A stretch of 64,000 nucleotides of DNA, taken from Phaeosaccion multiseriatum (lineage: Eukaryota; Ochrophyta, other classes). The position numbers and the translations under genes were made by a program. The notes beneath the pieces were generated by a model. That model was not told the DNA's origin. It worked only from the letters and a program-made list of their open reading frames with translations, and ran no database searches. How positions within the stretch are numbered: position 1 is the stretch's first letter; each line of letters begins with the position of its first letter. Positions 1 to 29,196 of this stretch are shown here, in pieces. The stretch lies in NCBI GenBank assembly GCA_965112735.1, contig OZ218953.1, forward strand, positions 4,092,001 to 4,156,000. Reading direction: 5' to 3'.

Positions 1-18089
<18,089 letters not shown>

Positions 18090-19190
18090 GGTGCCGTGGG
18101 GACTCGTGCCTGCGGCAAGAGAGGTCCTCCCTACTGCTGTCGGTCGGGAGAAGGGCAGGGAGTGGTTCCTGTGGTGGCAAATTGAAGCAAAAATGCTGAG
18201 GCGCGTGAGAAACTTTTTGCCAGCGAGATCCGTACAGAGGCAAGCGGCAGCGGAAAAGACGCGTACGAGTCGGTGCTATGGCTTGGTGACGTCTAGTCCC
18301 GTGACCAAGGCATATTGACTGAAAACAATGGCCCCTAACCCCCCCCCCACTTTGAGGGAATCAGCTAGACCTGCTGGTGCTCCGGCGGAGACACAAGAGA
18401 AGCGGAGCGCCACAGACCTTGTGCGGGGATTCCCACCACTGACGGGCACCCTGCCCGGTCGTCGCGTCGCCGGCCGGAAGCTCCTCACCTCGGGATAGAA
18501 TCGTGCAGCCGCTCGCTGCCTTGTCTCCACAGTGAGCTCAGTCTGATCTCTGAGACATGCGTGGGGCTTGCCCCTATCGGCTCGGCTCGTGTGTAGAGTT
18601 GGAGTTGCTGTCGTGTGCCTTGTATATCCCAATATAGATCGTCGCTACTTAGCGCGCCTCTTCGTCCCCCATTCAAAAAAAAAAAAGAGAAAAAAAAAGA
18701 GTACAATGAACCGAACTCCAGTAGCTCTTTACGCTGATTGGGGAGGAACAAAGACGGGCTACCGCCGAAATGGGCAGTTGTCTTTGTGGGCAGCAGCTAG
18801 GCGTATACAGGCTTTTGGCCGCCAATGGGACATCATTCCATTGTGGGCAGCGGACATGCCCTGCAGGCCGCACCGAGAAGCAGCGGTTGGAATCGCATCG
18901 TAGCTTGATTGACTGATGGACCATCGCGTGCAAAAAGCACGAGACTTTATACATACATAGATTGAGGGGGAGGGGCAGGGGGCATGGTTGAGGCGATACC
19001 TACCCTTCAAAGCTCTTTGGCTCCTTTCCTCATGCGCCCCACCCTGCCCGCTGCTCTTGTTCGCCCTGGCTGGTGTATCTGCGTCCAGCTATACACTCCT
19101 CAACTGCTGTGCTGACTGTGTTCTCTTCCTCCTGGTGTCTGCTCTACGGTACTACCTGGCGTCTACTGTTGGTCCTACGTACTCATCTTA
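18090..19190. other. Intergenic, no firm gene
   Basis: This lies upstream of the minus-strand gene starting at 18089 and presumably holds its promoter. I see an A-rich tract at 18676-18701 and no convincing long coding frame. A minus-strand fragment near 18485-18560 (ending in a good GTGAGG donor at about 18490) could be a small exon of an unmodelled gene, but I could not extend it. Confidence 0.4.
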
Positions 19191-19199
19191 CCTTGTGGT

Positions 19200-21770
19200 C
19201 GCGCGTCTCGTTGGAGTTGCACAGCAGAGACCGATCGAACTAGGGCAAGGGCCTGGAAGGAAGGAAGGAAGGAAGGAAGGAAGGAAGGAAGGAAGGAAGA
19301 AAGAGAGGAAGGGAGGAGGGAGGGAGGAAGGCAGGTAGGAAGAAAGGAAGGAAGGAAGGAAGGCAGGAAGGAAGGAAGAAAGAGAGGAAGGAAGGAAGGA
19401 AGAAAGAGAGGAAGGAAGGAAGGAAGGAAGGAAGGCAGGAAGGAAGGAAGGAAGGAAGGCAGGAAGGAAGGAAGGAAGGAAGGAAGATATGAGGGTCAGT
19501 ACCATTGGAGAAGACATCATGTGTAAATGCAGCGCGTGTCGGGCGCCATGTCCAATCGTACTCACCCTCGGGCGTTGGGGGTGCGGAATGACGATTCAGA
19601 GACGCTCGACGTGGCGATGTCCGAACACACGTAACAATTCTGCTCCTCCTTGATGCGGCCGGCGGCGTCCAGCGAGTCCTCGGGCGGGATGGACTGGATG
19701 GTGTATGGGCAGGGTAGGGGGTGAAGTGAAGTGACCAAGTACAGTGACCACGGTAGAGATAAGCCCGTTGCTTCGATTCAAGGGCGGGGAAGTCACCCAC
19801 ATGTCTCGCTTGCACAGAGACATCCGATCATAACCGATGAGGGATGAGAGCAGCCCGATGGACACACCTATGATGCTACCTTTGCGCTGCCAGCCCTCCC
19901 TCCCGTGCTCACCTCTTTCCTCTCCCTGAGGAGATGCTAATGTCCCTTCCCGCACCCAGTGCCTGCTCGATAAGGAGACGAAGACGCTGGATTGCGAGGC
20001 CTGCATTGTCGTCGTCTCATGGGGAGAGAGCACGGGAGCTGCCCCCGTCTGCGTCAGAGTCCAAGTCTGTAGCAAAGATGGAACCTCGTTGCCTTCCTTG
20101 GTGTCCCCTCCGCTTCGAATGCGCACCCCCATCTCATCGTCCTCCTCCTCGTCCAACATTTTGCTCTCCGGACTCCTCTCCGGCTGCTCGTGCTCAACAA
20201 TCACCCCCTCCGCAACACTGGATGCCGTCGTCGAATCGAGCGTCGTCGCCAGCGTCCCCGCGTTTTGGGGGGAATGAGTCGGACGAGGAAGGCTTGGATG
20301 CCCTCCACACATGCCGAACCACAAGGCGGCGTCCTTGAGGAATGGTGCGTCGGGCCTACGGCCGTGGGGCGACGGGCGGGCGTAACTGGCTGTATTCGTG
20401 CGTCGCGTCCCCCCGATCGGGCGTAACTGGCTCGGACTCTCCGCATCGCGAGCTGTGCATCTGTGGACACTGGTCGCAGTGTGCAGGGGCATCGATAGGG
20501 GGGGGTGCAGCAGGGCGTCGGGGGACAGGGTGCGAAAGGAGGGCACGGAGCAACGTAAGCTGGGGGCAAGCACAGAGGCAGGAGACGGCGTCGACGGATC
20601 TGCAGTCTCTTGTTACTGCGCCAGCGCTGGCTTGTCGCTACGGCGCGCACCTCGGCGCGTGCACGTAGCGCTTGGTGGAGGGAGTCGAGGAAAGATGAAA
20701 GGAAGGAAGGAAGGGAGGAGAAAATATACAGTAATCATTTTACTCACCCTCGGGCGTTTGGGGTGAGTAGTGACGACTCCGAGAGAGAAACGGGTGCGAT
20801 GGTGCAGATGCTGATGCGCAGTTCCTCTGCGGCGTAGGGTAGCCCCATGGTCTCCACCGCAGTCTCCAGGTCATCCTCGCCTTGCCGGTCCAGCCTGATT
20901 CGACGTGAAGGGGGTGTGCGTGTTGTGTTCGGAGGAGTGAAAGGACCCGACGAGTGTGGTTTAGACGCACAGAGACAGCAGCAGAGCGTTGACGCCATCC
21001 CGCAGCGAACGCATCTAAAAGCGAAGCACACAGCGGCCCTCGTTTCCGCTTCACAAATTGGAACCACTTGGGAGCCCGTCGTGCGTCAATCACTCCGTTT
21101 GAAGGGGCATCGGACCTTCCTCTAAAAAAGACCCAGGCCTCACCAGCAGGGAGGTGGAAGTCGCGCCCACCCGCGCGCACCCACATAGCTAAGCATCGAA
21201 GCAGGGGAAACCAGAGGAGCGTACACTCTCCCGAGCCCTCACCCGTGCCACCCTCACTCGCTCGATGAATCTGTATCGGTCCAGCCACGCTCATGGCGCG
21301 TACATGCGGGTACAGACGGCGGCAGTCCTGGAAGGCCACGGACAGGGAAACCCTCACCGTGCTCAAGAAGAGGAGGAGGAGGTTCGCCCCGTTCTGGATC
21401 CCCTCGTTCGCCCACCCGACCAGCTCCGCTCCGAGGCCAGCCAGGTCCTTCAGGACGACCCGCAGACAATTGCCTGTCCATCCCCTTGGCCATGTATGTA
21501 GTACCTCGGGGCGGACATCCGCGCGGCCTCGTCCAGCGTCGTAGCTACCTCTGAAGTCCTTTTATCCACCTTGCCTATGCACTGGATTCTTCGTTCAGCC
21601 GCAATTCCTTCCTGCCTTCCTTCCAAGCTTTTCAAGTGCCTAAAGTGCTAAAGAGGGAGAGGAAGAGGCAGCTAACCTTGCCTAAGTACAGAATGAGTTT
21701 GGTAAGGCAAGGGAAGTTGGAATCCGTATCGTCGACATTTGAGGGGTCCCTCTCTCCTTGACTCCTCAGT
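19200..21770 (-). CDS. Unidentified spliced gene (approximate limits)
   Basis: Several minus-strand stretches look coding and have good splice sites. 20894-20748 contains EDDLETAVETMGLPY and ends SESSLLTPNARG. 19693-19566 contains EDSLDAAGRIKEEQNCYVC and ends SESSFRTPNARG. Around 19885-19775 there is a hydrophobic segment (IIGVSIGLLSSLIG). Near 21460-21260 there is a hydrophobic, amphipathic stretch (GANLLLLFLSTVRV). Both SESS exons end in the same phase and at a similar GGTGAGT donor. I could not join all pieces in one frame, notably near 21465, where two good halves differ by two bases, so this may be a damaged copy or need small extra exons. I do not recognise the family. Membrane association is possible. 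Confidence 0.35.
19250..19490. repeat. GGAA tetranucleotide tract
   Basis: About 240 bases of GGAA repeats with GAAA, GGCA and GGGA interruptions, directly 3' (minus sense) of the exon 19693-19566 and probably intronic there. A shorter GGAA tract (about 20699-20718) lies in the same place beside the related exon 20894-20748. Confidence 0.9.
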
Positions 21771-21831
21771 GTAATATATTAAAAACTCCTCAGCGCCATC
21801 CTTGTTTGCCCTTCCCTTCGTACGAACTAAC

Positions 21832-24772
21832 ATGAGGCGGATGCGACCATCGGTAGCGTCTTTGCGCCAGGAGTGGCGACGGGGGGGGGGGAGTTGCAGA
21901 AGGAGAAGGAGGCTGAGCTCTGGAGCAGGAAAAGTGAAGGCGTTGATGGTTGTGTCTACAAGGGAACACACGGGAAAGACGAGCACCAGGTGAGAGGCTC
22001 TCTGTCTCGCTCTTTTGATATCCATCTCATCTCTCTCTCCATCTCTCTTGGCTCTCCCCTCCCTCCTTCCAGCATGGCTTTACTGAGCGGTCTCGTCAAG
22101 CGCTTTGGGAAGGACCGAGTGGGCTACTTCAAGCCCTTCGGCAACCCTCTGCTGAAGCTCAACGTCCCCCCAGGCTTCAGCAGCAGGGCCAGTGCATGTG
22201 CGGGTACACCAGATGCAAGCAATAGTGAGGCATTGGGCAGGAGGATCATCGGAATGGTGGACTCAGACGCCGTTCTCGCCAAGACGCACTTTGGACTCAC
22301 TGTGAGTGAGAGGGAGGGGGTGAGGGACCAAAGAGAGGGAAGCGAGGGAAAGGAAGATACAGAGGGAAAGGAAGACGGAGTGTGAATGATGAAAGAGAGG
22401 TAGAGAGGATGAGAGGTGAGAAGAGCGAGCTGACACGCGCTTCCTCTTTGGCATGGCTGACACCCCTCTCTCCTGACAAAAGGCGGACATTTTGGACATG
22501 AGTCCTCTAATGCTCGACCGCGACTATACTAAAGATTACCTGGACGGGATGATCGACCATGACGAGCAGTGGCGCACTTTGGAGGAGGCGTACGAGCGCA
22601 TGGCAAGGTCGCATGACTTTCTCGTGGTGGAGGGCGGCTCGCACTCCGCGGCGGGCAGCGTGGTGGGAATGTCCAGTGCCGACATGGCCGAGCGGCTGGG
22701 GATGGAGGTGCTGCTCGTAGCCACTGGCGGTGTGGGAAGCACTTTTGACGAGCTCGCAACCAACCGGCAACTCCTGGTAAGACGCACTGGGTTTCGACTT
22801 TTGGCCAGATCCCCTTTATGGTTCACAGAGGGGGGTACCTTTCACCCTGCCGTCGAGTTGGGCCCTGGGGCTAGGGGGTATCCTGTTTAGATACTCTGGC
22901 TAGAACCCCACCCACTGGAGTGAGCAACTGTGAGTGAGTGGGTGGGTGGGTAGGCGGGGACATTCCTTCCCTCCTTCCTTCGTGAGTGAGTGAGTTTGGG
23001 AAGGGAGAAAGGGAGCGTTCCTTCCTTCCCGAGTGAATCTTTGGGTGGGTGGGAAGGGAGAGAGGGAGGTTTCCTTCGTGTTCGTGAGTAAAGAAAGGGG
23101 GCATTCCTTCCCTCCTTTTTTCGTGACTGAGTGAGTGGGTGGGTAGGAAGGGAGAAAGGGAGTATTTCTTCCCTCGTGAGTGAGTGAGTGGGTGAGTGGG
23201 CGGGTGGGAAGGGAGAAAGGGAGCATTCCTTCCTCGTGAGTGAGTGAATGGGTGGGTGGGCGGGTGGGAAGGGAGAAAGGGAGCGTTCCTTCCTTCCTTC
23301 CTTCCTTCCTTCTCTCGCATTCCTTTCGTCCTTCGTTCCTTCGTGTTCGTGCGTGAGTGATTGGATGGATGGGAATTCGTGATTCCTTCCCTCCCTCCTT
23401 CCTTTCTGAGTGTCTTGATTCTCCCAAACCCGTCCCCACTCAGGACGACAAGGGTGTGCAAGTGAGCGGGGTCATCATCAACAAGGTGCGTGCGGACAAG
23501 ATGCAAACGGTTCGCACGTACATGGCCAAGGCGCTCAAGATGTGGGGCACCCCCTTGTTGGGATGCGTCCCCTACGGAGAGGGCTTCGACCGGCCCTCGC
23601 TGAGAGACATGGAGCTGCTCTTCGGTATGGATATGCTGGCGGGGAGGGAGCACGCCTTCACTCGCCTCAGGAGATATGAGCTCGTCACCACCAGCCTCGG
23701 CCGTCTCATGTCAGTGGGGGGGGGTTGCATAGTACTTCGTAGTAGAAGCAAGGGGCTTTGCCCCCAGTTGTTCATTCTTCTTCCGACCCCCACCTCCTCT
23801 CCAACGCGTGTCTCAGGCACAAGCTCAACGCAGCAGCAGGACCTGATGCGGAGCTGCGGAAGAGTGAGTACGGCAGGACCATTTGCCTTGAACCTCAAAA
23901 CCTTCCGTCCTCTGACTTGTGATTCCCGCCTCCGCCCCCACAGACCGGACTTGCTCCTTTGGAGAGCCCAGCGAAGTAACGGTAGAAAGGAAGCAGGGGG
24001 GGGGCGAGGACGAGGCGCGGCACTTGGAGCAGCAGCTGCGAATGGCGCGAGAGCAAGTGCAAGGTAGGGCCCTAGGAGGAGCAGGAGGAGGAGGAGGGCC
24101 AGAGGGGAGTGGCCATGCAGCTACAGGGGCTGGTGGCCAAGAGTACAGGTACCCCTGGAGCCACACCTGCTTCGTGACGCACGCGTCTCGGGTGGACATT
24201 ATTCTCGGGATGCTCAGCTATCTGCACGAGCTCAAGGTGAGGGACGGGGGGGGGGCACACAAGCAGAGATGAAAGGTACAATGCCGAGGAAGCAACTTGT
24301 TTGACGCAACCCACCTCCCTGCCTGCTTCATGGACTGGTGGGACAGGGATCCTCACCATCCCCGCGCTGCCCCCCGGGTGCAGAAGGGGTGACGGCGCTG
24401 CTCCTCACGGGACATCCGGACGACCTTCCTGGCTACGTGCGCAACTACATTGCCCGCAGCGGCTTCCCCGTGCTGCTCAGCGGGCTCACCACGGCGGACA
24501 CCATGATCAAGCTTAGGGGATTTGCCACGAAGATGCACGTGGACGACCCCGAGAGGACGAGGGAGGTGCTGCAGCTCCTGGAGCCGCAGATAGACGTTGA
24601 CGCCGCCATTGCCAGCCACGTGAGGGGAGGGACAAGTCAAATGATGTAAAGGTGTATGTATGTACAAGTTTTTTACGAGTTCTTTCCCTGTTTTACATCC
24701 AAGGCCCGCTCGAAGAGAGGGCAATCAAAATGGCGGGGGGCGCGCCGGTGCGTCAAAAAAAACCTCGCCTGA
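21832..24772 (+). CDS. BioD-like P-loop + DRTGG domain protein (phosphotransacetylase N-terminal type), probably mitochondrial
   Basis: Nine exons keep phase: 21832-21989, 22073-22301, 22483-22776, 23444-23709, 23817-23863, 23944-24063, 24127-24236, 24347-24619, 24704-24772. The N-terminus is rich in Arg, Ser and Gly with almost no acidic residues, typical of a mitochondrial presequence. A nucleotide-binding loop follows (STREHTGKTST), then GYFKPF, VVEGGSHS and GVIINKVRADK. This is the order seen in the dethiobiotin-synthetase/CobB-like N-terminal domain fused to bacterial phosphotransacetylases. The C-terminal half (VTALLLTGHPDD, then a VLLSGLTTADT region) matches the DRTGG domain that follows in those proteins. 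No phosphotransacetylase catalytic domain is present, so it stands alone and its reaction is unknown. The last small exon (basic tail, 22 codons) is the least certain part. It ends 23 bases before the end of the opposing gene. Confidence 0.8.
22925..23345. repeat. Intronic minisatellite, about 65-bp unit
   Basis: Five or so copies of a unit of the form GTGAGTGAGTGGGTGGG, then GGAAGGGAGAAAGGGAG, then CATTCCTTCC, inside the 667-nt intron between exons 3 and 4 of the BioD-like gene. Most copies open with a GTGAGTGAGT that resembles the 5' splice donors used in this region. Confidence 0.85.
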
Positions 24773-24795
24773 GATGGCTGGCGCATCGCTCGACC

Positions 24796-25446
24796 TCACG
24801 AGCAGCCCTTGTCAAACCCTTCCAGCAATGACTCCACAAGAACCTCGCCCGCTCCGCGCGGGCCTGTCGTCGGGCCCCCCACGTCCTCGACGACGTCGAG
24901 GTGGCCAGCAAGGAGCTGCTCGAAAGAGAGTGAGGGTTCCAAATACAAACCTCCTCTTCGCTTCCTCTTTCGCCCCGCCTCGTCTTGCTGATAACTCGGC
25001 TCTTCAGAACAGTCCGCATTTCCGGCCCCGAACCTGCCCCATTCTTCCTGCTCTGTTGATGATGCTGATGGCATCTCGCCTCCCGCTTCGTTTACAAAAT
25101 AGTCCTCACAGTCGTCCAAGTCCTCTTCCTCCTGCCCCCATTCCCACGGCCGCCGCCGCTTGTTCTGCCCTTTGGGCGGTGATCGTGACGGAGCTCCACT
25201 GCTGACACTTCCGGCAAAGCTACTCAAGGGAGATACACTGGTGTATTCCCCGCTGATCGCAAGGCCCAGCAGCAGCCCCTCCGACTCCGATGCCGCAGCT
25301 GAAGAGCTACGTTGCGCTGAAGAGTCCACCTCCCACAAGGAGGAAAGGGGAGAGAGCAAGACAGAAGTCCCTCTCCCTCCTCTTGAGCCTTCCTTCCCTT
25401 TCCCTTCCACCTCATACGTCTTCCTTTCCACCTCCATTTGTTCCAT
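24796..25446 (-). CDS. Hypothetical low-complexity protein, 216 residues
   Basis: One uninterrupted frame starts at ATG 25446, with an in-frame TGA just upstream, and stops at 24796. The protein has Ser/Gly-rich parts, an acidic block (EEEDLDDCEDYF) flanked by basic clusters (KRRRP and RKRKRRG, both NLS-like), and ends with a more ordered segment (LYLEPSLSFEQLLAGHLD). No family is recognised. It could be a nuclear protein or one exon of a larger gene. It converges with the BioD-like gene, whose stop is 23 bases away. Confidence 0.5.
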   Translation of the reverse strand: MEQMEVERKTYEVEGKGKEGSRGGRGTSVLLSPLSSLWEVDSSAQRSSSAAASESEGLLLGLAISGEYTSVSPLSSFAGSVSSGAPSRSPPKGQNKRRRPWEWGQEEEDLDDCEDYFVNEAGGEMPSASSTEQEEWGRFGAGNADCSEEPSYQQDEAGRKRKRRGGLYLEPSLSFEQLLAGHLDVVEDVGGPTTGPRGAGEVLVESLLEGFDKGCS

Positions 25447-25601
25447 CTGCTGCTCCTGCGCCTCTCTCCTCCTGTTTCATTGCTAGAAGAGGAGAAGGGG
25501 GGAACGTCTTTGCGCGTGCCAACTCTACGTAGCTACGTTCTTTCTTCTTTTTCTCCGGGGCTCCAGCGGGCGGCCGTTTTTTGGCGGAAAAGAACAAAGA
25601 A

Positions 25602-25705
25602 TTGAGTGGCACTTTTGACACTTTTGACGGCGCCCTTTTGACGCCAAATGACGATTACTTTGCGTCAAGTGACCGCGAGAGTGCCACTCAACCGCGAGAT
25701 CACAG
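25602..25705. mobile_element. Short MITE-like element, relative of the 26258-26518 copy
   Basis: TTGAGTGGCAC at 25602-25612 is matched inverted at 25681-25691 (GTGCCACTCAA). The right end CCGCGAGATCACAG followed by TA resembles the terminal sequence of the larger element. The outer left terminal part is missing, so it looks truncated. It lies between the PMM 3' end and the short unknown gene. Confidence 0.55.
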
Positions 25706-25779
25706 TACTAAGCACTAGGAGAAGAGGGAAAATGCGGGGCCGGATACCCAAGAGCCCGACCGCGTTACTTGCTCGCCAT

Positions 25780-27603
25780 CTACTTGAAGAGGTCTTTGCA
25801 CTGTTGCATGGTGTCCTCGGGAGACGTGACCGTGTGGCCCTTAGTGCGCGGGCTGTCGAAAATCTCAAAGTCATTTCCTTGAGAAAGAAAGCAAAAGGGA
25901 GACGAGAAAACCACAAGAGAGACAACGTTTGGTGAGAAGTGAGAGTGGGAAGCGTGGCAAAGCCAACACCGTCCTTCCCCCCAACCCTTGAAGCTGAAGT
26001 AGTGGGAGGAGTGTGGATGCCAAGGTTCAACGAGCACGAGAAAGCAGCCGAGGCTGTGCCGGTCCCTAACCATGCCATCAACCCGGGCAGGCCTCTTCCT
26101 CACCTCCTTCAAACGTCTTGTCGCCGAAAAAGTGTACCTCGTCAAAGTCTGCCTCCGGCAGGAACTGCGACGAGAGGGAACCAAGCAAGGCAGGTAGAGG
26201 CAGGGGCAGTTCGTTATGGAGGAGATGATGGGGCTCTGGCCTCTCCCCACAATCGTACTGCGATTTCGCGGTCTCGAGTGGCACTCTTGACGGCCCGTGA
26301 ATTGACTTTGACCCCCTGTTTGACCAACTTTGATCTGACTTGACGTAACTTGACGTAACCCAAGTGTGGTCAAACACAGGTAGGGAAAATGGGTCCCACC
26401 GCGGGGGGGCCAAACAGGGCTTTACCACAAGTGGTCAAACGTGGCCAAAGTCAAAGTCAAGTGGCGTCCAAGTCAATTCACGGGCCGTCAAGAGTGCCAC
26501 TCAGCCGCGAAATCCAAGTAGCGTCTACGATGAAAGACAACCGCAGCGAGAGCAAAGGAAAAAAAAACGTCCCTGCACACACCTGTAAACAATAGGTCTT
26601 GTCCCAACCCCTGGGAAAGAGATCAAACGAGATTTGACCTCCGACCGAAAACGTGAGGTCGAGGTGCCCAAACTTGGCTCGAATGGCCGCCACCATATCC
26701 CTCCGCACGTGGTGCGTGGAATCGTACTCCTCAAAGGCGTTGCGTTCCTCCCGACTGCTCGGCACATGACGTGTGAGCGAAACAGCAGCGTCAGATTTTT
26801 CTTCTCACCACACCAATGATGTTCACAAAGCTAACCTGCAGTTTCTCCCGATGGGAGAGATGTTCATCATGCCGGTTCTGAACTCAATGAATGTCCCCCG
26901 CTTTATGGGAAGGTCCACGTCGGCAAGGTACTTGAGCGTCCAGTTGATAATCTCCTTGATATTGTCCTCGCCCAGCTTCTGAACCAGCGTCTGCGGCGCG
27001 GAAAAGGAGGGGAGGGGGCGGAGTGCAAAGGATAATCGTGTCTTTATCGAAAACGATGGGCTCTGCATCCTCCATCCTAAATGATACCTGTGAGCCGATG
27101 AGCTCCCCATGCTTGTAAGCCACCAGCCCGTTCTCTGAGAAGCTGTAGTCGTACTCCGCCGCCACTGCCGATACAGAGAGAGGCACGGCTTGGATTTGGG
27201 TGCACCGCTCGCTCGTTCATGGCGCAGGCACAGGAGGAATTGGGATGTTCTTTCCACTTTGCCAATACGTATCCTTCGTCGTCACTACATGCGGAGAAGC
27301 CCCCTTTCCCTCACCACATGCACAAAGAGCCAAGACCTCACCGTTCTCTCCCAGCTGCTCCTTCTGCTTTGCAAAGTCGGACCCCCCCACGACCCCAATC
27401 GTAATCTTCTTCCTCAGATCAGCCATGAATGCCTTCATCTCTGGTGTCACCACCTGCCAATAAGGAGCATGGCAGCAAAACAGAACTCAGCAGCAGAGGG
27501 AGCATTGAGGGAGAGACGAAAATGGAAATGGACCTACCCCACGGGCCGCCGTGAGCGTGCCGTCCACATCGAAGAGAGCCAAAATACGAGGATTAGCAGC
27601 CAT
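25780..27603 (-). CDS. PMM: Phosphomannomutase
   Basis: Interconverts mannose-6-phosphate and mannose-1-phosphate, feeding GDP-mannose for glycans; normally cytosolic. Seven exons in consistent phase (27603-27538, 27453-27342, 27164-27088, 26990-26836, 26754-26583, 26164-26104, 25877-25780) give 246 residues, the family's usual length. The HAD nucleophile motif FDVDGTLT is at residues 11-18. [59 protein letters not shown] and [10 protein letters not shown] follow in canonical order. The start chosen is ATG 27603 in an ACCATGG context. An upstream in-frame ATG (27669) would add a hydrophobic, signal-like leader (MLLFLVSLLSL) and cannot be excluded. It is transcribed divergently from the fibrillin gene. 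The intron 26582-26165 carries a MITE. Confidence 0.96.
26258..26518. mobile_element. MITE, 261 bp, TA-flanked, in a PMM intron
   Basis: Terminal inverted repeats of about 50 bp: left CTGCGATTTCGCGG then GAGTGGCACTCTTGACGGCC, right the reverse complement with a few changes (CTTGGATTTCGCGG, GAGTGGCACTCTTGACGGCC). TA lies directly outside each end (26256-26257 and 26519-26520), as expected for Tc1/mariner-type target-site duplication. The interior has TTGACGTAACTTGACGTAAC repeats and no coding frame, so it would be mobilised in trans. Confidence 0.8.
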
Positions 27604-27713
27604 GGTTGCGCTGAAGGATACTGCACAAGGAGTTGTTAGACTTAGAAGTGAGACGAGGAAGAGGAGCATGTGGGGGGGAATTGGCCTTCCTGCCAACCTA
27701 AAAGTAATACCAG
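27604..27713. promoter_or_regulatory. Short divergent promoter region, PMM / fibrillin
   Basis: Only 110 bases separate the start codons of two divergently read genes, so both promoters and 5' UTRs must share this interval or overlap the coding regions. No clear TATA box is visible. Confidence 0.5.
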
Positions 27714-28606
27714 ATGAAGATCGATGCCATTATCATGATGCTGCCGCGCCAGCAGCTGCTGCAACGTCCCGTGCTACTCCTTCTCCTGGTGCTCACCTTC
27801 GTCCACAACGTGGGTGGCTTTGGGACGCTGTTCGGAGCAAAGTCACCCGCGCAGCAGCAGTCTCGAGAGCTGAAAAGGCTGCTCACGAGCGTTCTTGAGG
27901 ACTCGCCGTCCGATGAGGCAAGGCGGCGGGTGCTCGACAGAGACGTTCCCCAGCTGATCGACGCCCTCGAGGCAGCTCCGTCAACCTTCGATCAAAAGAA
28001 GGGCCTCGTGGGTCTCTGGAAAGTCTTGTACGTGAGGTGAGAGCAACCTCTTCTTTTTCCTTCTTCTCTTCTCATCTCTTCTCTTAATTTAACCTCATCT
28101 CCCCCCAACTGTGGCAATATTGGCTCCAGGGGGACCAATTGGCAGCGGTACTTTGCGCCTCTAAAGCAGGTCAAAACGGACGGTGCCAACAAGAGCTATC
28201 AATGGGTCAAGAATGATGGGAGCTTTCGTTACATCGCACAGCTTGCTGGGGAGAGCCTCTTCGTCACCACCGATGGTAAGGAGTACAAGCAAGCAAAAAG
28301 CAGTACTGTATCCCTCACCAACCCCACTTTTGCCCCTGCCTCCTGTGATGTGGAGGTACCTACGTTCTGAACCCTGCGAGCACATCCTCCAAGATCCCGA
28401 CTCCAGTGGTGCTGGACGCCACAGTGACATCAGGCACCCTGCACTTGCCGAGCAGGACCTTGCCGCTCTCCTTCATAAAAGGAACGGGCATCGTGAATGT
28501 GCTGTACAGCGATGACGCGCTGCGCATCTTCCGCAATGAGGGAGGAGGGGTGGTGGTACAGGTCCGGGCACAAGAGGAAGAGCAGAGCGCGTGGTTGCAG
28601 CGGTGA
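27714..28606 (+). CDS. Plastid lipid-associated protein (PAP/fibrillin family)
   Basis: Three exons in phase (27714-28036, 28130-28275, 28356-28606) give 239 residues. The first 35 form a bipartite plastid leader: a hydrophobic ER signal (LLLLLVLTFVHNVGG) then Phe at the predicted cleavage site, the hallmark of ochrophyte plastid import. The mature part has the fibrillin pattern: an N-terminal helix region (LLTSVLEDSP), GLWKVLY, GTNWQRYF, and near the end a VLYSDDALRIFRNEGGG stretch equivalent to the conserved YLDExLRIxRG signature. Family members bind plastoglobule or thylakoid lipids. The substrate here is unknown. The third acceptor (TGTGGAG|G) has a weak polypyrimidine tract but is forced by phase. 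Confidence 0.88.
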
Positions 28607-29196
28607 CACCTGACCACAGCAGCAGTGTGGCGCTCGGTTTTGGGGCCAGAAGCAACGCTAGGCAGGGGCCGCGATGGCAGCAGCGCTAGTGCACAGACAA
28701 ACCATGCCGGTGGCGACTTGTGTCCAACATACTTTTTGCGAGTTCTCAAAAATCACGAGGCATGGCATGGCCCAAGGAAGAAAGATCAGCACAGCAGCAC
28801 CAGGAATTCTCCCACGCGTCAAGGCCTCTCCAGACGACGAGCAGCCGATGTGAGTGACGCTGCTTCCCAAAACGTAAAACGGCGCCCCTTTCCACTCTGC
28901 AGGAGAGTGGAGATGGACACGGGTTGCTCCGAGCGCTGATACTGTAGCAAGTAGACAGAGGGGACGGCATCTATTTTATTTTCACTGTATTCCTCGCTCT
29001 ATGGTCTAAATCTCCTGCATTCTTTTGTGGGCCTCCAATCGAGAGGGCGTGATGGGGTGCTCAAATTTACTAAAAGTTCGCACACAATGCGTCATGTGCA
29101 GTGAGTCAAAGTCAATCCCAACCGAAGGAAGGGAGCGGGGGCCTACGCGGTGCCACCTCACTTCTAAGTCTAACTCCTGGTCGTTGCTGGGTTGAT
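28607..29196. other. Convergent intergenic spacer
   Basis: This separates the 3' ends of the fibrillin gene (plus) and the translocator gene (minus) and should hold both 3' UTRs. No coding frame, repeat or RNA gene was recognised. Confidence 0.5.
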
